From: Idiomarina sp.
Lineage (GTDB): Bacteria > Pseudomonadota > Gammaproteobacteria > Enterobacterales > Alteromonadaceae
Assembly (NCBI GenBank): GCA_022565355.1
Contig: JAIUMU010000006.1
Span: 1 to 64,000 of the forward strand
Length of the DNA: 64,000 bases
Direction of reading: 5' to 3'
The notes below the pieces were generated by a model. It ran no database searches and had not been told where the DNA came from. It saw only the letters and a list, made by a program, of their open reading frames with translations. The position numbers were made by a program, and so were the translations under genes. Shown here in pieces: positions 44,356 to 53,277 of the stretch. The stretch's first letter is position 1; every line of letters begins with the position of its first letter.

Positions 44356-45653
44356 GTATTGCAGCCTACCCAAATCACATTGAAACTGACTCAGCTAGGT
44401 TTAAATCGATACCTAGTCATTGGAAGTTGGTGCCATGCCGAGCCATTGTCGAGGAGATAGCAGAAAGGAACTCTGATGGTAAAAATCAAAATTACCTGTC
44501 TTTAATGGCGAACGTCGGTGTAATAAGGTATGAGGACAAAGGCGACGTCGGTAACAAAAAACCTGATGATCTTGCCAAGTGTAAAGTCGTTCGGGTTGGA
44601 AACCTCGTCATAAATAGCATGAATTATGGTATCGGCTCCTACGGTCTATCAGCTTTTAACGGAGTCTGTAGTCCTGTTTACATTGTATTAAATGCGATCG
44701 AGAGTGTGTTAAACGAGAGATTTGCTTTACGGATTTTTGAGGAAAAGCAATTCCAGTCTTTTGCTCAATCCTTCGGCAATGGCATTTTAGCCCATCGAGC
44801 CGCTATAGGCTGGGATGACTTGAAAAAAATAGAAGTGCCGTTACCTCCACTTCCAGAACAAACCCAAATCGCCCGCTTCCTCGACCACGAAACCGCGAAA
44901 ATCGATGCTCTGATTGCTGAACAGAAGCGATTGATTGAGCTATTAAAGGAAATGCGCCAGGCGGTGATTTCGCATGCGGTGACCAAAGGTTTAGACCCCA
45001 ACGTACCAATGAAGGACTCAGGGGTAGAATGGCTTGGGGATGTGCCTGAACATTGGGATATTGGCCGTTTGAAGCACCTTTTGAGGATTCGCGGAGGGCA
45101 AGACTATAAAGCAGTTGAAAGCGATAATCCTGCCGATTACCCTGTGATTGGCTCAGGAGGACAGTTCACCTATGCCAAAAGCTTTCTCTATGAAGGCGAA
45201 TCAGTATTATTGGGGAGAAAGGGCACTATAGATAAACCTTTATACATCAAAGGTAAGTTTTGGACAGTGGACACAATGTTTTTCACTGAAATACTACCTA
45301 GGGCTTATGGCAAGTTCGCTTACTATTTAGCAACTACAATACCTTTCGGGCTTTACTCCACCAATACGGCTCTTCCAAGTATGAGTCAATTTGATTTAGC
45401 TAATCATAAGCTGCCAATTCCGCCCGTTTCCGAACAAGCACAAATTGCCTTATATCTCGATGAACGAATCAGAAAAATTGATGCGCTAACCAATGAAGCA
45501 ACTAAATCAATTAGATACATGAACGAACGCCGTTCCGCCCTAATCTCGGCAGCAGTGACCGGTAAAATCGACGTGCGCAACTGGCGACCACCTGCGGATG
45601 AAAGTGCCTTCCCAGCAGATGTGCGTCAGGTTGGATTGGAGGAGACGGCATGA
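44352..45653 (+). CDS. hsdS: Type I restriction-modification specificity subunit
   Basis: This 433-residue protein has two target-recognition domains. The first starts at IPSHWKLVPCRAIVEEIA and the second at VPEHWDIGRLKHLLRI. Each is followed by a conserved helix (LPPLPEQTQIARFLDHETAKIDALIAEQKRLIELLKEMR; IPPVSEQAQIALYLDERIRKIDALTNEATKSI). HsdS sets the bipartite DNA target of methylation and cleavage. It overlaps hsdM by 4 bp. The recognition sequence cannot be read from the protein. Its two halves are intact and show no phase-variation repeats. Confidence 0.94.
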   Translation: MSIAAYPNHIETDSARFKSIPSHWKLVPCRAIVEEIAERNSDGKNQNYLSLMANVGVIRYEDKGDVGNKKPDDLAKCKVVRVGNLVINSMNYGIGSYGLSAFNGVCSPVYIVLNAIESVLNERFALRIFEEKQFQSFAQSFGNGILAHRAAIGWDDLKKIEVPLPPLPEQTQIARFLDHETAKIDALIAEQKRLIELLKEMRQAVISHAVTKGLDPNVPMKDSGVEWLGDVPEHWDIGRLKHLLRIRGGQDYKAVESDNPADYPVIGSGGQFTYAKSFLYEGESVLLGRKGTIDKPLYIKGKFWTVDTMFFTEILPRAYGKFAYYLATTIPFGLYSTNTALPSMSQFDLANHKLPIPPVSEQAQIALYLDERIRKIDALTNEATKSIRYMNERRSALISAAVTGKIDVRNWRPPADESAFPADVRQVGLEETA

Positions 45654-45706
45654 TTACTTTCACATGGGTGATGAATCAACAGAATCAGGAATTGGAGCTA
45701 TAGGTC

Positions 45707-48700
45707 ATGGCAGATAGTCGCGAACGTGTATTTCAAAACGATATTATTGAAGCGTTAAGCCAACAAGGCTGGCTGGTTGGTAAAGCGTCTGAGTATGACA
45801 AGCCTCATGCACTATACCAAGAAGACCTCATTGGTTATTTTAAAGAAGCATGGCCTGAGCGCTGGGAGAAATTCTGCAAGAGCAACCCGCAAAACCCTGA
45901 AAAGGTGTTCGTTCAAAAAACCGTTCGCGAGCTCGAAAAGAAAGGCACGCTTGATGTGCTTCGTCATGGCTTCAAAGTGCCCGGTGTAAAAGTAGACCTG
46001 TGTAGCTTTAAGCCTGACCACGACATGAATCCCGATACAGAGTTAAGGTATAACGCGAATCGCCTTCGTGTTGTCGAAGAGGTCTCATACTCGCCCCACG
46101 CCCGCACTAGTGATTACAACCCGAGGCTTGATTTGGTGCTGTTTGTCAACGGCATTCCAACAGCAACCCTGGAGCTCAAAAGCGAATTCAAACAAACCGT
46201 TGAGCATGCAAAGCGACAGTACAAGAAAGACCGCCCCGTTAAAGACCCAGTGACACGCAAATCTGAGCCGCTACTTTCCTTTAAGCGAGGTGCTTTAGTG
46301 CATTTTGCGGTGAGCCAAGACGAAGTGGCAATGACCACAAAGCTGAACGGTAAGGATACATTCTTTCTTCCCTTCAACCGCGGCACAACGGACGGTGGTG
46401 CTGGAAACCCGCGTGCTGAAAACGAGAGCAGCTACGCGACTGCTTATCTGTGGGAGCAGCTGTTCCAAAAAGATGCTTGGTTAAAAGTGATTGGCCGCTT
46501 CCTGCATCTTGAGAAGAAAACAGAAGAAGATTTCTACGGCAATCGCAAAACTAAAGAAACACTTATCTTTCCTCGTTATCACCAATGGGATGTAGTAAAC
46601 CAAATCATCGAAAAGACGCGCTCAGATGGGGCAGGAAAGCGTTATCTCATTCAACATAGTGCAGGATCAGGGAAGTCCAACTCAATCGCTTGGGCTGCGC
46701 ATCAGCTCGCTCAACTTTATGATGGTGATGGTAAGAAACTATTCAGCTCGGTTATCGTGGTCACGGACAGAACGGTCCTTGATAGCCAACTGCAAGATAC
46801 AATTTATCAGTTTGAGCACGCTCAAGGCGTAGTGCGACCGATTAATCGTGATATCGGCAATCAAAGCAAGTCGGAGCAGCTTGCAGAAGCCCTTGCCGAG
46901 CAAACCCGCATTATCATTGTTACCATTCAAACCTTCCCGGCGCTTTTTGATGCTCTAGAGAAATACCCAAAGCTCGCATCAGGTCGTTACGCGGTAATAG
47001 CAGATGAAGCCCACTCATCGCAAACAGGCTCTTCAGCGACCAAACTCAAAGCGATTCTCGGTGGCGACTTCCCAGACGGCGAAGAGGTAAGCGCTGAAGA
47101 ATTATTAAGTGCAGCGGTATCAGCCCGCAAGCCAAGTGAGCAAATTAGTTACTACGCATTTACCGCAACGCCTAAAGCAAAAACACTGGAGCTCTTTGGT
47201 CGGGAGCCAGACCCATCGCTACCGCGAAGTGAATCGAATAAACCAGAGCCGTTTCACCTGTACTCAATGCGCCAAGCGATTGAAGAAGGCTTTATCATCG
47301 ATGTATTGCGTCGCTATACCACATATGCAGTAGCGTGGAAGTTAGCGCATCCGAACGCAGATGACGATGAGGTTGATTCGAAAAAAGCACGAACGACATT
47401 GGCGAAGTGGGTGCGCTTGCACCCTTACAACATCAGCCAAAAGGTCGAGGTGATTGTCGAGCATTTCCGAGAGAATGTGCGTCATCTTCTTGTTGGGCAG
47501 GCAAAGGCAATGGTGGTGACGAGTAGCCGCCAAGAGGCCGTTCGCTATCAACTAGCGATGCAGCAATATATTAAAGATAAGGGCTACCAAGACGTCCATC
47601 CATTGGTGGCGTTTTCAGGCAGCTTGCCACCAGATGATGTTATCCCTGAAGAGGTCACAGAAACGAGTAAGCTTCTAAACCCAGGGCTTAATGGTCGAGA
47701 CCATGCCAAAGCGTTTGATACCGACGAATACAACGTGATGCTGGTGGCCAATAAGTTTCAAACAGGTTTTGACCAGCCAAAACTATGTGCCATGTACGTC
47801 GATAAGAAACTACAAGGCGTGGAATGTGTGCAAACGCTCTCACGGCTTAATCGACTGTTCCCCGGCAAAGAAACGTTCATACTCGATTTTGTGAATGATA
47901 CTCAGGATATCCTCGATTCATTCTTGCCCTATTACAACAAAGCCGAGCTCACCGGCGTGTCTGATGCACAGGTCGTCTATGACTTGCAGGAGTCCCTTGA
48001 TAAAGAGCAGATATACCACTGGAACGAAGTTGAAAAGTTCGCACTGGCATTCTTTGATCCCAAAGCCGACGCCTCAAAGCTAACTTATTATTGTCAGCCC
48101 GCGCGTGAGCGTTTTAATAAACGTTACAAGTTGCTGCGTGATGAGCGAAATGATGCACGGTCCGCCAGAAAGCAAGCTGAAGCCGATGGCAACAGTGTTG
48201 GCGTTAAGCATGCTGATGCGACGCTCAAAGAAGTGGGCGAGTCGCTTGATACACTCGACTTGTTTAAGAAGAACTTGGGCAGCTTTGTGCGCGCCTATGA
48301 ATTCCTTTCTCAAATTGTATTTTTCGAGGATGCCGAGCTTGAGCAGCTGTGCGTGTTTGCTAAAAACCTGCTACCACTCCTCAGACAAGAAGCGCTGGAA
48401 GACGATGACATTGATATCTCAGAATTGGGACTATCGCACTATCGAATTACTAAGCGTAAAGAGCATGAGCTTCGCTTAGCGGAAGATGGTGAGGAATATG
48501 GTCTTGACCCAATCACAGGGCTGGGTACCGGTAAACCTATAGATCCCGAGAAAAAGCGACTCTCAGAAATCATCGAAACGCTTAACGATATTTTTGGAGC
48601 CGAAGTGAGCGACGAAGATCAGCTACACTTCGCTAACGGTATTGCCGAGCGAGTAAGACGCGATGAAGAGGTTATGGCGCAAGTGAATAGCCACTCAGCT

Positions 48701-48880
48701 AACCAAGTAATGCACGGCTTATTTCCCAAGCGTCTAACTGATTTGGTACTAGACTCAATGACAGAGCATGAGAAGCTCTCAATGGAGATATTGGAAAACG
48801 AAGGTAATCAAAAGGCGTTTGCACTACTGATTTTACGACTGCTGTCTGGACAGAACACTCCCAGCGAGTTTATGCGATAA
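45707..48880 (+). CDS. hsdR: Type I restriction endonuclease, motor and nuclease subunit
   Basis: This 1057-residue protein has the N-terminal nuclease motif (YNPRLDLVLFVNGIPTATLELKSEF, the D...ExK arrangement). The SF2 translocase has Walker A HSAGSGKSNS, Walker B ADEAHSSQ (DEAH) and the TATPKAKTLELFG motif. LVANKFQTGFDQPKLCAMYVDKKLQGVECVQTLSRLNR covers motifs V and VI. It translocates DNA and cuts unmodified DNA when bound to HsdM2S. It lies 53 bp after hsdS. The frame is complete, so the system should be functional. Confidence 0.96.
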   Translation: MADSRERVFQNDIIEALSQQGWLVGKASEYDKPHALYQEDLIGYFKEAWPERWEKFCKSNPQNPEKVFVQKTVRELEKKGTLDVLRHGFKVPGVKVDLCSFKPDHDMNPDTELRYNANRLRVVEEVSYSPHARTSDYNPRLDLVLFVNGIPTATLELKSEFKQTVEHAKRQYKKDRPVKDPVTRKSEPLLSFKRGALVHFAVSQDEVAMTTKLNGKDTFFLPFNRGTTDGGAGNPRAENESSYATAYLWEQLFQKDAWLKVIGRFLHLEKKTEEDFYGNRKTKETLIFPRYHQWDVVNQIIEKTRSDGAGKRYLIQHSAGSGKSNSIAWAAHQLAQLYDGDGKKLFSSVIVVTDRTVLDSQLQDTIYQFEHAQGVVRPINRDIGNQSKSEQLAEALAEQTRIIIVTIQTFPALFDALEKYPKLASGRYAVIADEAHSSQTGSSATKLKAILGGDFPDGEEVSAEELLSAAVSARKPSEQISYYAFTATPKAKTLELFGREPDPSLPRSESNKPEPFHLYSMRQAIEEGFIIDVLRRYTTYAVAWKLAHPNADDDEVDSKKARTTLAKWVRLHPYNISQKVEVIVEHFRENVRHLLVGQAKAMVVTSSRQEAVRYQLAMQQYIKDKGYQDVHPLVAFSGSLPPDDVIPEEVTETSKLLNPGLNGRDHAKAFDTDEYNVMLVANKFQTGFDQPKLCAMYVDKKLQGVECVQTLSRLNRLFPGKETFILDFVNDTQDILDSFLPYYNKAELTGVSDAQVVYDLQESLDKEQIYHWNEVEKFALAFFDPKADASKLTYYCQPARERFNKRYKLLRDERNDARSARKQAEADGNSVGVKHADATLKEVGESLDTLDLFKKNLGSFVRAYEFLSQIVFFEDAELEQLCVFAKNLLPLLRQEALEDDDIDISELGLSHYRITKRKEHELRLAEDGEEYGLDPITGLGTGKPIDPEKKRLSEIIETLNDIFGAEVSDEDQLHFANGIAERVRRDEEVMAQVNSHSANQVMHGLFPKRLTDLVLDSMTEHEKLSMEILENEGNQKAFALLILRLLSGQNTPSEFMR

Positions 48881-48957
48881 CCTGACATTTTTAGTACGAA
48901 CTGACTGGGTACTTGTAATAATAATGCACATGTAATTTATTTTACGGATATCAAAAT

Positions 48958-49161
48958 ATGGCCCTAGCAGAGGCACAAAAACAGCTAGATGCAGAACTCA
49001 ATAGTTTCTTTATGAAAGATAAGGAAATGATGGGCGAGTGGCTTACATCACACTTGCCCGCGCTCAATGGATTACAGCCAGTGGTTCTCATGGACACAGA
49101 AGACGGTGTTAAAACGCTTCTAAAAATACTTGATGATATGAAGTATGGTGATTTGATTTAA
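48958..49161 (+). CDS. Orphan antitoxin-like protein (MbcA/ParS toxin-binding type domain)
   Basis: This 67-residue protein contains MGEWLTSHLPALNGLQPVVLMDTEDGVKTLLKILDDMKYGDLI. It resembles the C-terminal domain of MbcA/ParS/Xre antitoxins (W...LGG..PLELL.TEEG...V..LL..I.YG). The usual N-terminal DNA-binding helix-turn-helix is absent and no RES-type toxin gene is adjacent. It may be a decayed or solitary antitoxin, or a small unrelated protein. A weak ribosome site precedes the ATG. Confidence 0.55.
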   Translation: MALAEAQKQLDAELNSFFMKDKEMMGEWLTSHLPALNGLQPVVLMDTEDGVKTLLKILDDMKYGDLI

Positions 49162-49389
49162 GTGTAATGTGCGAAAAAATAGTTAATCAAATTAGTCAGT
49201 AATAAACCCAACGGCTCCTTGAGACTATCGTTTTCAACTGTAAAATCCATCTAGGCATACTAATGCCTTACCAATCGAGTAATAACAGTGTTACCAAGAT
49301 AAAACTCATCGATGGAATGACTCTAGTTCTATGAGTGAACATCTATACGCGCTATTTATTGAGCGAATCTTAACTTCGCCGATTACTTG

Positions 49390-49665
49390 TTAGTGATACC
49401 CCATAGTTTGTTGGGCTTCATCTAGATAAGTGAAAATCAGGTCTGTTGCGGTAGCACTTAAGGGCTCGTCTTCATCGAAGTGGCTTTGCGCTTCCTTAAG
49501 CATTAAATGGGTATCTGGATGAGCGGCGAGGAAATCTTGTATCGCCGTAATATCGATGTTCTTGGGTATCATTCGGCCAATGGCTACTTCGCCGTTGCTC
49601 CACAGTTGAAAATGGTCTCGAATGTATTCGAGGCTAAAAACTTCTTTAAATAAATCCTTATTCAT
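49390..49665 (-). CDS. Hypothetical protein in the island
   Basis: This 91-residue acidic protein begins MNKDLFKEVFSLEYIRDHFQ, with GRMIPKNIDITAIQDFLAAHPD in the middle and TATDLIFTYLDEAQQTMG near the end. It is mostly helical, with no membrane segment or known motif. A strong GTAAGGAG ribosome site supports translation. Gaps of 228 bp and 283 bp on either side hold nothing recognisable. No function can be proposed from sequence. Confidence 0.65.
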   Translation of the reverse strand: MNKDLFKEVFSLEYIRDHFQLWSNGEVAIGRMIPKNIDITAIQDFLAAHPDTHLMLKEAQSHFDEDEPLSATATDLIFTYLDEAQQTMGYH

Positions 49666-49948
49666 GTTGCTCTCCTTACGTTATTTCTAGTCTTTAGTTT
49701 GTTCATTTTAGTTTTGATGCGCTATAAATATTACCGCTATTTGGAGCTATGCAAAAGATGATGCATTGGTGTCGAGATTTGGGCGTTTAACGTGTGCCGT
49801 TTTCAATTAGCCCCGCAATCCACCCATCGACTTCCGGTTTTGCCCAAACCTCTGCGATTCAGTAAGAGGATATTATGGTGAAACCCGCTATCGAAAGTAT
49901 CAGATAACACTTCGCTCAATCAGTTCATACAGAAGCGCTTAGGACACT

Positions 49949-51319
49949 TTAGAATATTGAAAACACTTCATGTCGAAATTGACCATCTAGCCTGAAGAGC
50001 AGCGGGGCTAATTCTTGAGAAGTCCCGGGCATTGAGTCATCGATATCCGGAAACTCGATTTCCAATTCACTCTCCGTTGATTTTGCAGACTCTACGTCAT
50101 TGTCAGGACAAGTGTCTTCCAGATTAATATTGATTTGAGTTCTGATATCCATACTCTCTATTAATTTGCACTTGTGATCAGGTATGTCAACTTGAATTCG
50201 CTCTGCAAACGAAAGTAGTTGAGACTCAGCAAAAGTATACAACCAGCCACTTTTGTTATCGACTGCAGGGATTGTACGAAGAACACGGCCTAAAACTTGC
50301 CGGAAAAACAATTCTGTTTTTATCGTACTAAGATGAACGCAAAGCCGCAAACGTGGTATGTCAGTGCCCTCAGAAACCATTGAAATGCTCACAATCCATT
50401 GCGTGTTATCTTCTCGAAATCGTTCGATTATTCTATCTGGATTGAGTTCTTGATAGGTTACCAATACTGCCGTTTGTTGATATTGCTGCCTGAGTAATTT
50501 GATGATTCGTTGCGCGTGCCCTATGGATTTGGCAACGACTAGGCCTCCTGCATCGGGATGAAACATCCTTACAGAGGCGAGTTTAGAAACAGCTTGTTTC
50601 AGTATGTGATTCAAAGCCTCAGTATTGTCCAATAAGTCAGCATATCGAATATCAGAATTTTCAAGTGCGTCAGAGATAGAGCAATAGCTTTCACTCTCTA
50701 CTCGCAGGCAACTATTATCAAATAAACGAATTTCGGGCGCGCGGCAAACTCCATCACGTACTGCTTGAGCTAGCCCATACGTGTAATCACATGCTACTCG
50801 CCAATCAGGTTCGATATAGCGTGCGAGCGTAATCGGTGCGTTATCACTCCGCCATGGCGTTCCTGTCATGGATAGAATAAAAGAAGCTTTGTCTTTAAGC
50901 TTTGTCAGAATCTCTCTACCCCAAGAATTTGCCAGCGCTTCAACGGATCCGCCTGCATGATGTATTTCATCAAAAACTAATAGGACCCGATGATTACTGA
51001 GAATCTGCCAATTTTTCGAGTTATTCATGGCCAGGAACTGATACGTATACACCGCACCCACATCGCCGATAAAGCCATCCATGCCACGCCCAAGAATACT
51101 AGAGAAAGTTTCAGCTATTGCCTTGGTTACTGTTTTGGATGGCGCAAAACAAATAACATGATCTATCTGGCCATTATCTAGCAAGGTTTTTGCTAGAAAT
51201 GCCGCCATAACTGTTTTACCAGCTCCCGGAGTCGCCAGAGCAAGATAGTTCTTTTGCCCTAAAGAAAAAGCTGTTTTAGCTGATTTAACGCAATCCAGTT
51301 GCCATGAGCGGAGCTTCAT
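49949..51319 (-). CDS. SF2 DExH-box helicase/translocase, downstream gene of a two-gene unit
   Basis: This 456-residue helicase has motif I ATPGAGKT (29-36), motif II DEIH (117-120), motif III MTGTP and motif VI RQVLGRVLR. The last 90 residues are acidic (DTCPDNDVESAKSTESELEIEFPDIDDS). It looks like XPB/type III restriction-type translocases but lacks any nuclease or methylase domain. It overlaps the upstream winged-helix gene by 4 bp, so the products are likely partners. The divergent XRE gene with a shared operator suggests controlled expression, as in defence or mobile-element modules. The biological role is unknown. Confidence 0.85.
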   Translation of the reverse strand: MKLRSWQLDCVKSAKTAFSLGQKNYLALATPGAGKTVMAAFLAKTLLDNGQIDHVICFAPSKTVTKAIAETFSSILGRGMDGFIGDVGAVYTYQFLAMNNSKNWQILSNHRVLLVFDEIHHAGGSVEALANSWGREILTKLKDKASFILSMTGTPWRSDNAPITLARYIEPDWRVACDYTYGLAQAVRDGVCRAPEIRLFDNSCLRVESESYCSISDALENSDIRYADLLDNTEALNHILKQAVSKLASVRMFHPDAGGLVVAKSIGHAQRIIKLLRQQYQQTAVLVTYQELNPDRIIERFREDNTQWIVSISMVSEGTDIPRLRLCVHLSTIKTELFFRQVLGRVLRTIPAVDNKSGWLYTFAESQLLSFAERIQVDIPDHKCKLIESMDIRTQININLEDTCPDNDVESAKSTESELEIEFPDIDDSMPGTSQELAPLLFRLDGQFRHEVFSIF

Positions 51320-51831
51320 GAGCCAAGTTCTTGTATGGCACTTTCTAATGCCGTTACTCTTCCTTGTAGCCTTACCGCTCTCTCTTTAGCTCCCTGATAA
51401 CTATTTTGTAGTATTGGGGTTAGTTGAGGAAATTGATGAGATAACTCTTGGTACTCCTTTACCTCTGCACTGTGCGCGGCTAGCTCACTACTATAATCAG
51501 AGAGTTTTTGCATTAAAGTGCGTTTAATCTCGGGCATTGCTGTTTCAGTTTTCATGCCATCGTTGGATGCAGGTTGGGCGGCAAGCCCTAGCTTTTGGCA
51601 ACCCAGTGGCGTAATCGCATAAAGATTCTTACGGTTATTTTTTTCGTTAACGTGGCATTCCAAGTATCCGTCTTGCTTAAGGCCCCAAATATATTTGTAT
51701 ACGTTTGAGTGCAGTTGCTTATGCGTCATAGAAGGGTATGAGCTCTTACAAATTTCTCTCACCTCATTCACATCAAATTTCCGGTCAGAAATACTACAAA
51801 TTGCTTCAATTACTATTTTGCGAAAAGACAC
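51316..51831 (-). CDS. Winged-helix plus coiled-coil protein, first gene of the helicase unit
   Basis: This 171-residue protein has an N-terminal winged helix of about 75 residues (FDVNEVREICKSSYPSMTHKQLHSNVYKYIWGLKQDGYLECHVNE..NLYAITPLG). A C-terminal helical region (residues 100-170, MQKLSDYSSELAAHSAEVKEYQELSHQ...ERAVRLQGRVTALESAIQELG) likely forms a coiled coil. It overlaps the helicase gene by 4 bp. It may recruit the helicase to DNA or act as its sensor. I do not recognise a named family. The start lies next to the palindromic operator. Confidence 0.72.
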   Translation of the reverse strand: MSFRKIVIEAICSISDRKFDVNEVREICKSSYPSMTHKQLHSNVYKYIWGLKQDGYLECHVNEKNNRKNLYAITPLGCQKLGLAAQPASNDGMKTETAMPEIKRTLMQKLSDYSSELAAHSAEVKEYQELSHQFPQLTPILQNSYQGAKERAVRLQGRVTALESAIQELGS

Positions 51832-51864
51832 TTATGACTGTCTCCATTTGAGGGGTTACGTCAA

Positions 51865-51891
51865 TACTTAGGAATCCTAAGTATATAGGAT
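51865..51891. promoter_or_regulatory. Palindromic operator in the divergent XRE/helicase promoter region
   Basis: TACTTAGGAATCCTAAGTA (51865-51883) is a perfect 9-bp inverted repeat with one central base. A second, overlapping inverted repeat ATCCTA...TAGGAT extends to 51891. This sits between the two divergent starts and is the natural binding site for the adjacent XRE regulator. Confidence 0.75.
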
Positions 51892-51944
51892 GTTTTATTC
51901 GGGTGACAATCAAATCATCATAAATCAAACAAGATGAAGAAAAA

Positions 51945-52265
51945 TTGCACATCGAGCACCCATTTCCTCAACGCCTCCGACATGCTAGGCTCGCGGTCAA
52001 ATTGAGCCAGCGAGAACTTGGTATAAAAATCGGGCTAGATGCAAGCTCCGCAAGCAGCAGGATGAATCATTATGAGAAAGGTCGACATGTGCCGGATTAC
52101 TCGCTTGCTTGCAAGATTGCGAATGTTCTCAAGGTTCCTGTAGCCTACTTTTATTGTGACCAAGAGACAGACGCGCTGAGACTTTTAAAACTCGCGAAAC
52201 TTGATCAGAATGGGCTCACTTTAATAGATGAGATACTGGAACGCTCTACCCCTAAATCTTCTTGA
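51945..52265 (+). CDS. XRE-family helix-turn-helix regulator
   Basis: This 106-residue protein starts at a TTG. The HTH_3 domain spans RLRHARLAVKLSQRELGIKIGLDASSASSRMNHYEKGRHVPDYSLACKIANVLKVPVAYFYC. A short C-terminal helix (ALRLLKLAKLDQNGLTLIDEILERS) probably mediates dimer formation. Proteins like this repress or tune neighbouring genes. It is divergent from the winged-helix/helicase pair with a strong palindrome between them, which fits autoregulation. An in-frame ATG upstream is absent, so the TTG start is likely. Confidence 0.82.
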   Translation: MHIEHPFPQRLRHARLAVKLSQRELGIKIGLDASSASSRMNHYEKGRHVPDYSLACKIANVLKVPVAYFYCDQETDALRLLKLAKLDQNGLTLIDEILERSTPKSS

Positions 52266-52660
52266 TAGCGCTGAGACGTTTGGTTTGCTAGTTGTAAGAG
52301 CTATTCAAGCATCAAGTGAACTACCTTCTCTTAATCAAACCCATTCGTATTAAATTCTTATTCTCAATACATAGCACTTGCTAAAATTGCCTTTGGACTT
52401 TCGGTAACGGAAACTGAAGAGTAAGCGCACTAATTCTTGAAATATATTTGTGTTTTCGTGCTGCGGATGTAACATTAATTTTTCTGGAAAAAATGCAGCG
52501 TTTTCTGTTTGTAGCCTGCAAAATCTCAAAAGAATTAGCGTTTTCTGGAAAGTGCCCGTAATGCACCAATTATGGCGGTTCCCAGAGATTATCAAGAGTC
52601 AACGTGTGGGGGTAACTAAGTACCTTACGGTAATCGCCCAAGCAAATATCTCGTAGCTTC

Positions 52661-52687
52661 CATAGGGCGCGTAGCTCGCGCCCTATG
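52661..52687. terminator. 11-bp perfect hairpin without a T run
   Basis: CATAGGGCGCG and CGCGCCCTATG pair around a 5-nt loop. Neither side has a convincing T run, so it may be a weak terminator or a structural border element. Confidence 0.4.
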
Positions 52688-52718
52688 ATTTCACTTCCCA
52701 TGTATCATTCTACAAGTA

Positions 52719-52756
52719 TATAATCGCGAAACTTCAACGCTTACCGGCCGGTAAGC
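52719..52756 (+). promoter_or_regulatory. Promoter-like -10 box followed by an 18-bp palindrome
   Basis: TATAAT at 52719-52724 precedes the perfect palindrome GCTTACCGGCCGGTAAGC at 52739-52756, about 8 bp after the likely transcription start. The arrangement resembles a promoter with an overlapping operator ahead of the YkgJ-like gene. No good -35 box is seen. Confidence 0.45.
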
Positions 52757-52839
52757 CGCTTGATGGTCAATGTGGTGCATTAAATGTTGCTCCGTATGGG
52801 CTCACCTAGAGCCTTAGTTGGGTGTTGAGTACAAATTCC

Positions 52840-53187
52840 ATGAGTTTAGTGAATCCTTGTGTATCTTGTGGCGCATGTTGCGCTACCTTTCGGGTATCGT
52901 TTTATTGGGCAGAGGGAGATGATTCTGCGGGTGGCTACGTGCCCAATGAGCTTACCGAGCAAATAACGCCATATCATCGTTGTATGCAGGGAACCAATGC
53001 ACGCGCGCCGCGATGCGTAGCATTACAGGGTGAGATAGGCGGTAACATCAGTTGTAGTATTTACGAAAATAGGCCAAGCCCTTGTCGAGAATTTGCTATC
53101 AGCGTTGCTGGGTCTAATCCCGCTTGCGATAAAGCGCGCGCTAAATATGGTTTAGCAGCCTTGATAACTATTCAAGAAGTGGCTTAA
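52840..53187 (+). CDS. YkgJ-family cysteine-cluster protein
   Basis: This 115-residue protein starts [23 protein letters not shown]. The pattern CxxCGxCC is followed by [20 protein letters not shown] and a late cysteine, the CxxCxxxCC...C...C layout of the zinc- or iron-chelating YkgJ family. The function of the family is unknown. A GTG at 52822 would add six residues. It is the first core gene right of the island. Confidence 0.88.
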   Translation: MSLVNPCVSCGACCATFRVSFYWAEGDDSAGGYVPNELTEQITPYHRCMQGTNARAPRCVALQGEIGGNISCSIYENRPSPCREFAISVAGSNPACDKARAKYGLAALITIQEVA

Positions 53188-53277
53188 TTAGGTTATTGTG
53201 TAAGGTATCTATTTGCGTAACAATTAAGCAACAATAACAATAATAAAGCCTTTTAACGAACAACAGGAATCTCGATT

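Larger units (their letters stand above)
52266..52839. other. Non-coding stretch at the right end of the island
   Basis: These 574 bp hold several overlapping short frames on both strands without family features. Visible structures are a repeat of GCGTTTTCTG, the 11-bp hairpin at 52661-52687, a TATAAT at 52719-52724 and the 18-bp palindrome at 52739-52756. The right border of the island probably lies here, but I cannot fix the attachment site. Confidence 0.45.

Noticed and set aside
44352-45653. Phase-variable repeats or inverted recombination sites in hsdS
   Set aside because: Two similar conserved helices exist at protein level, but no long DNA inverted repeat or homopolymer tract was seen, so shuffling of specificity is not supported.
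52350-52656. Overlapping short frames on both strands in the island border
   Set aside because: They contradict each other, show no family features and have no clear ribosome sites.
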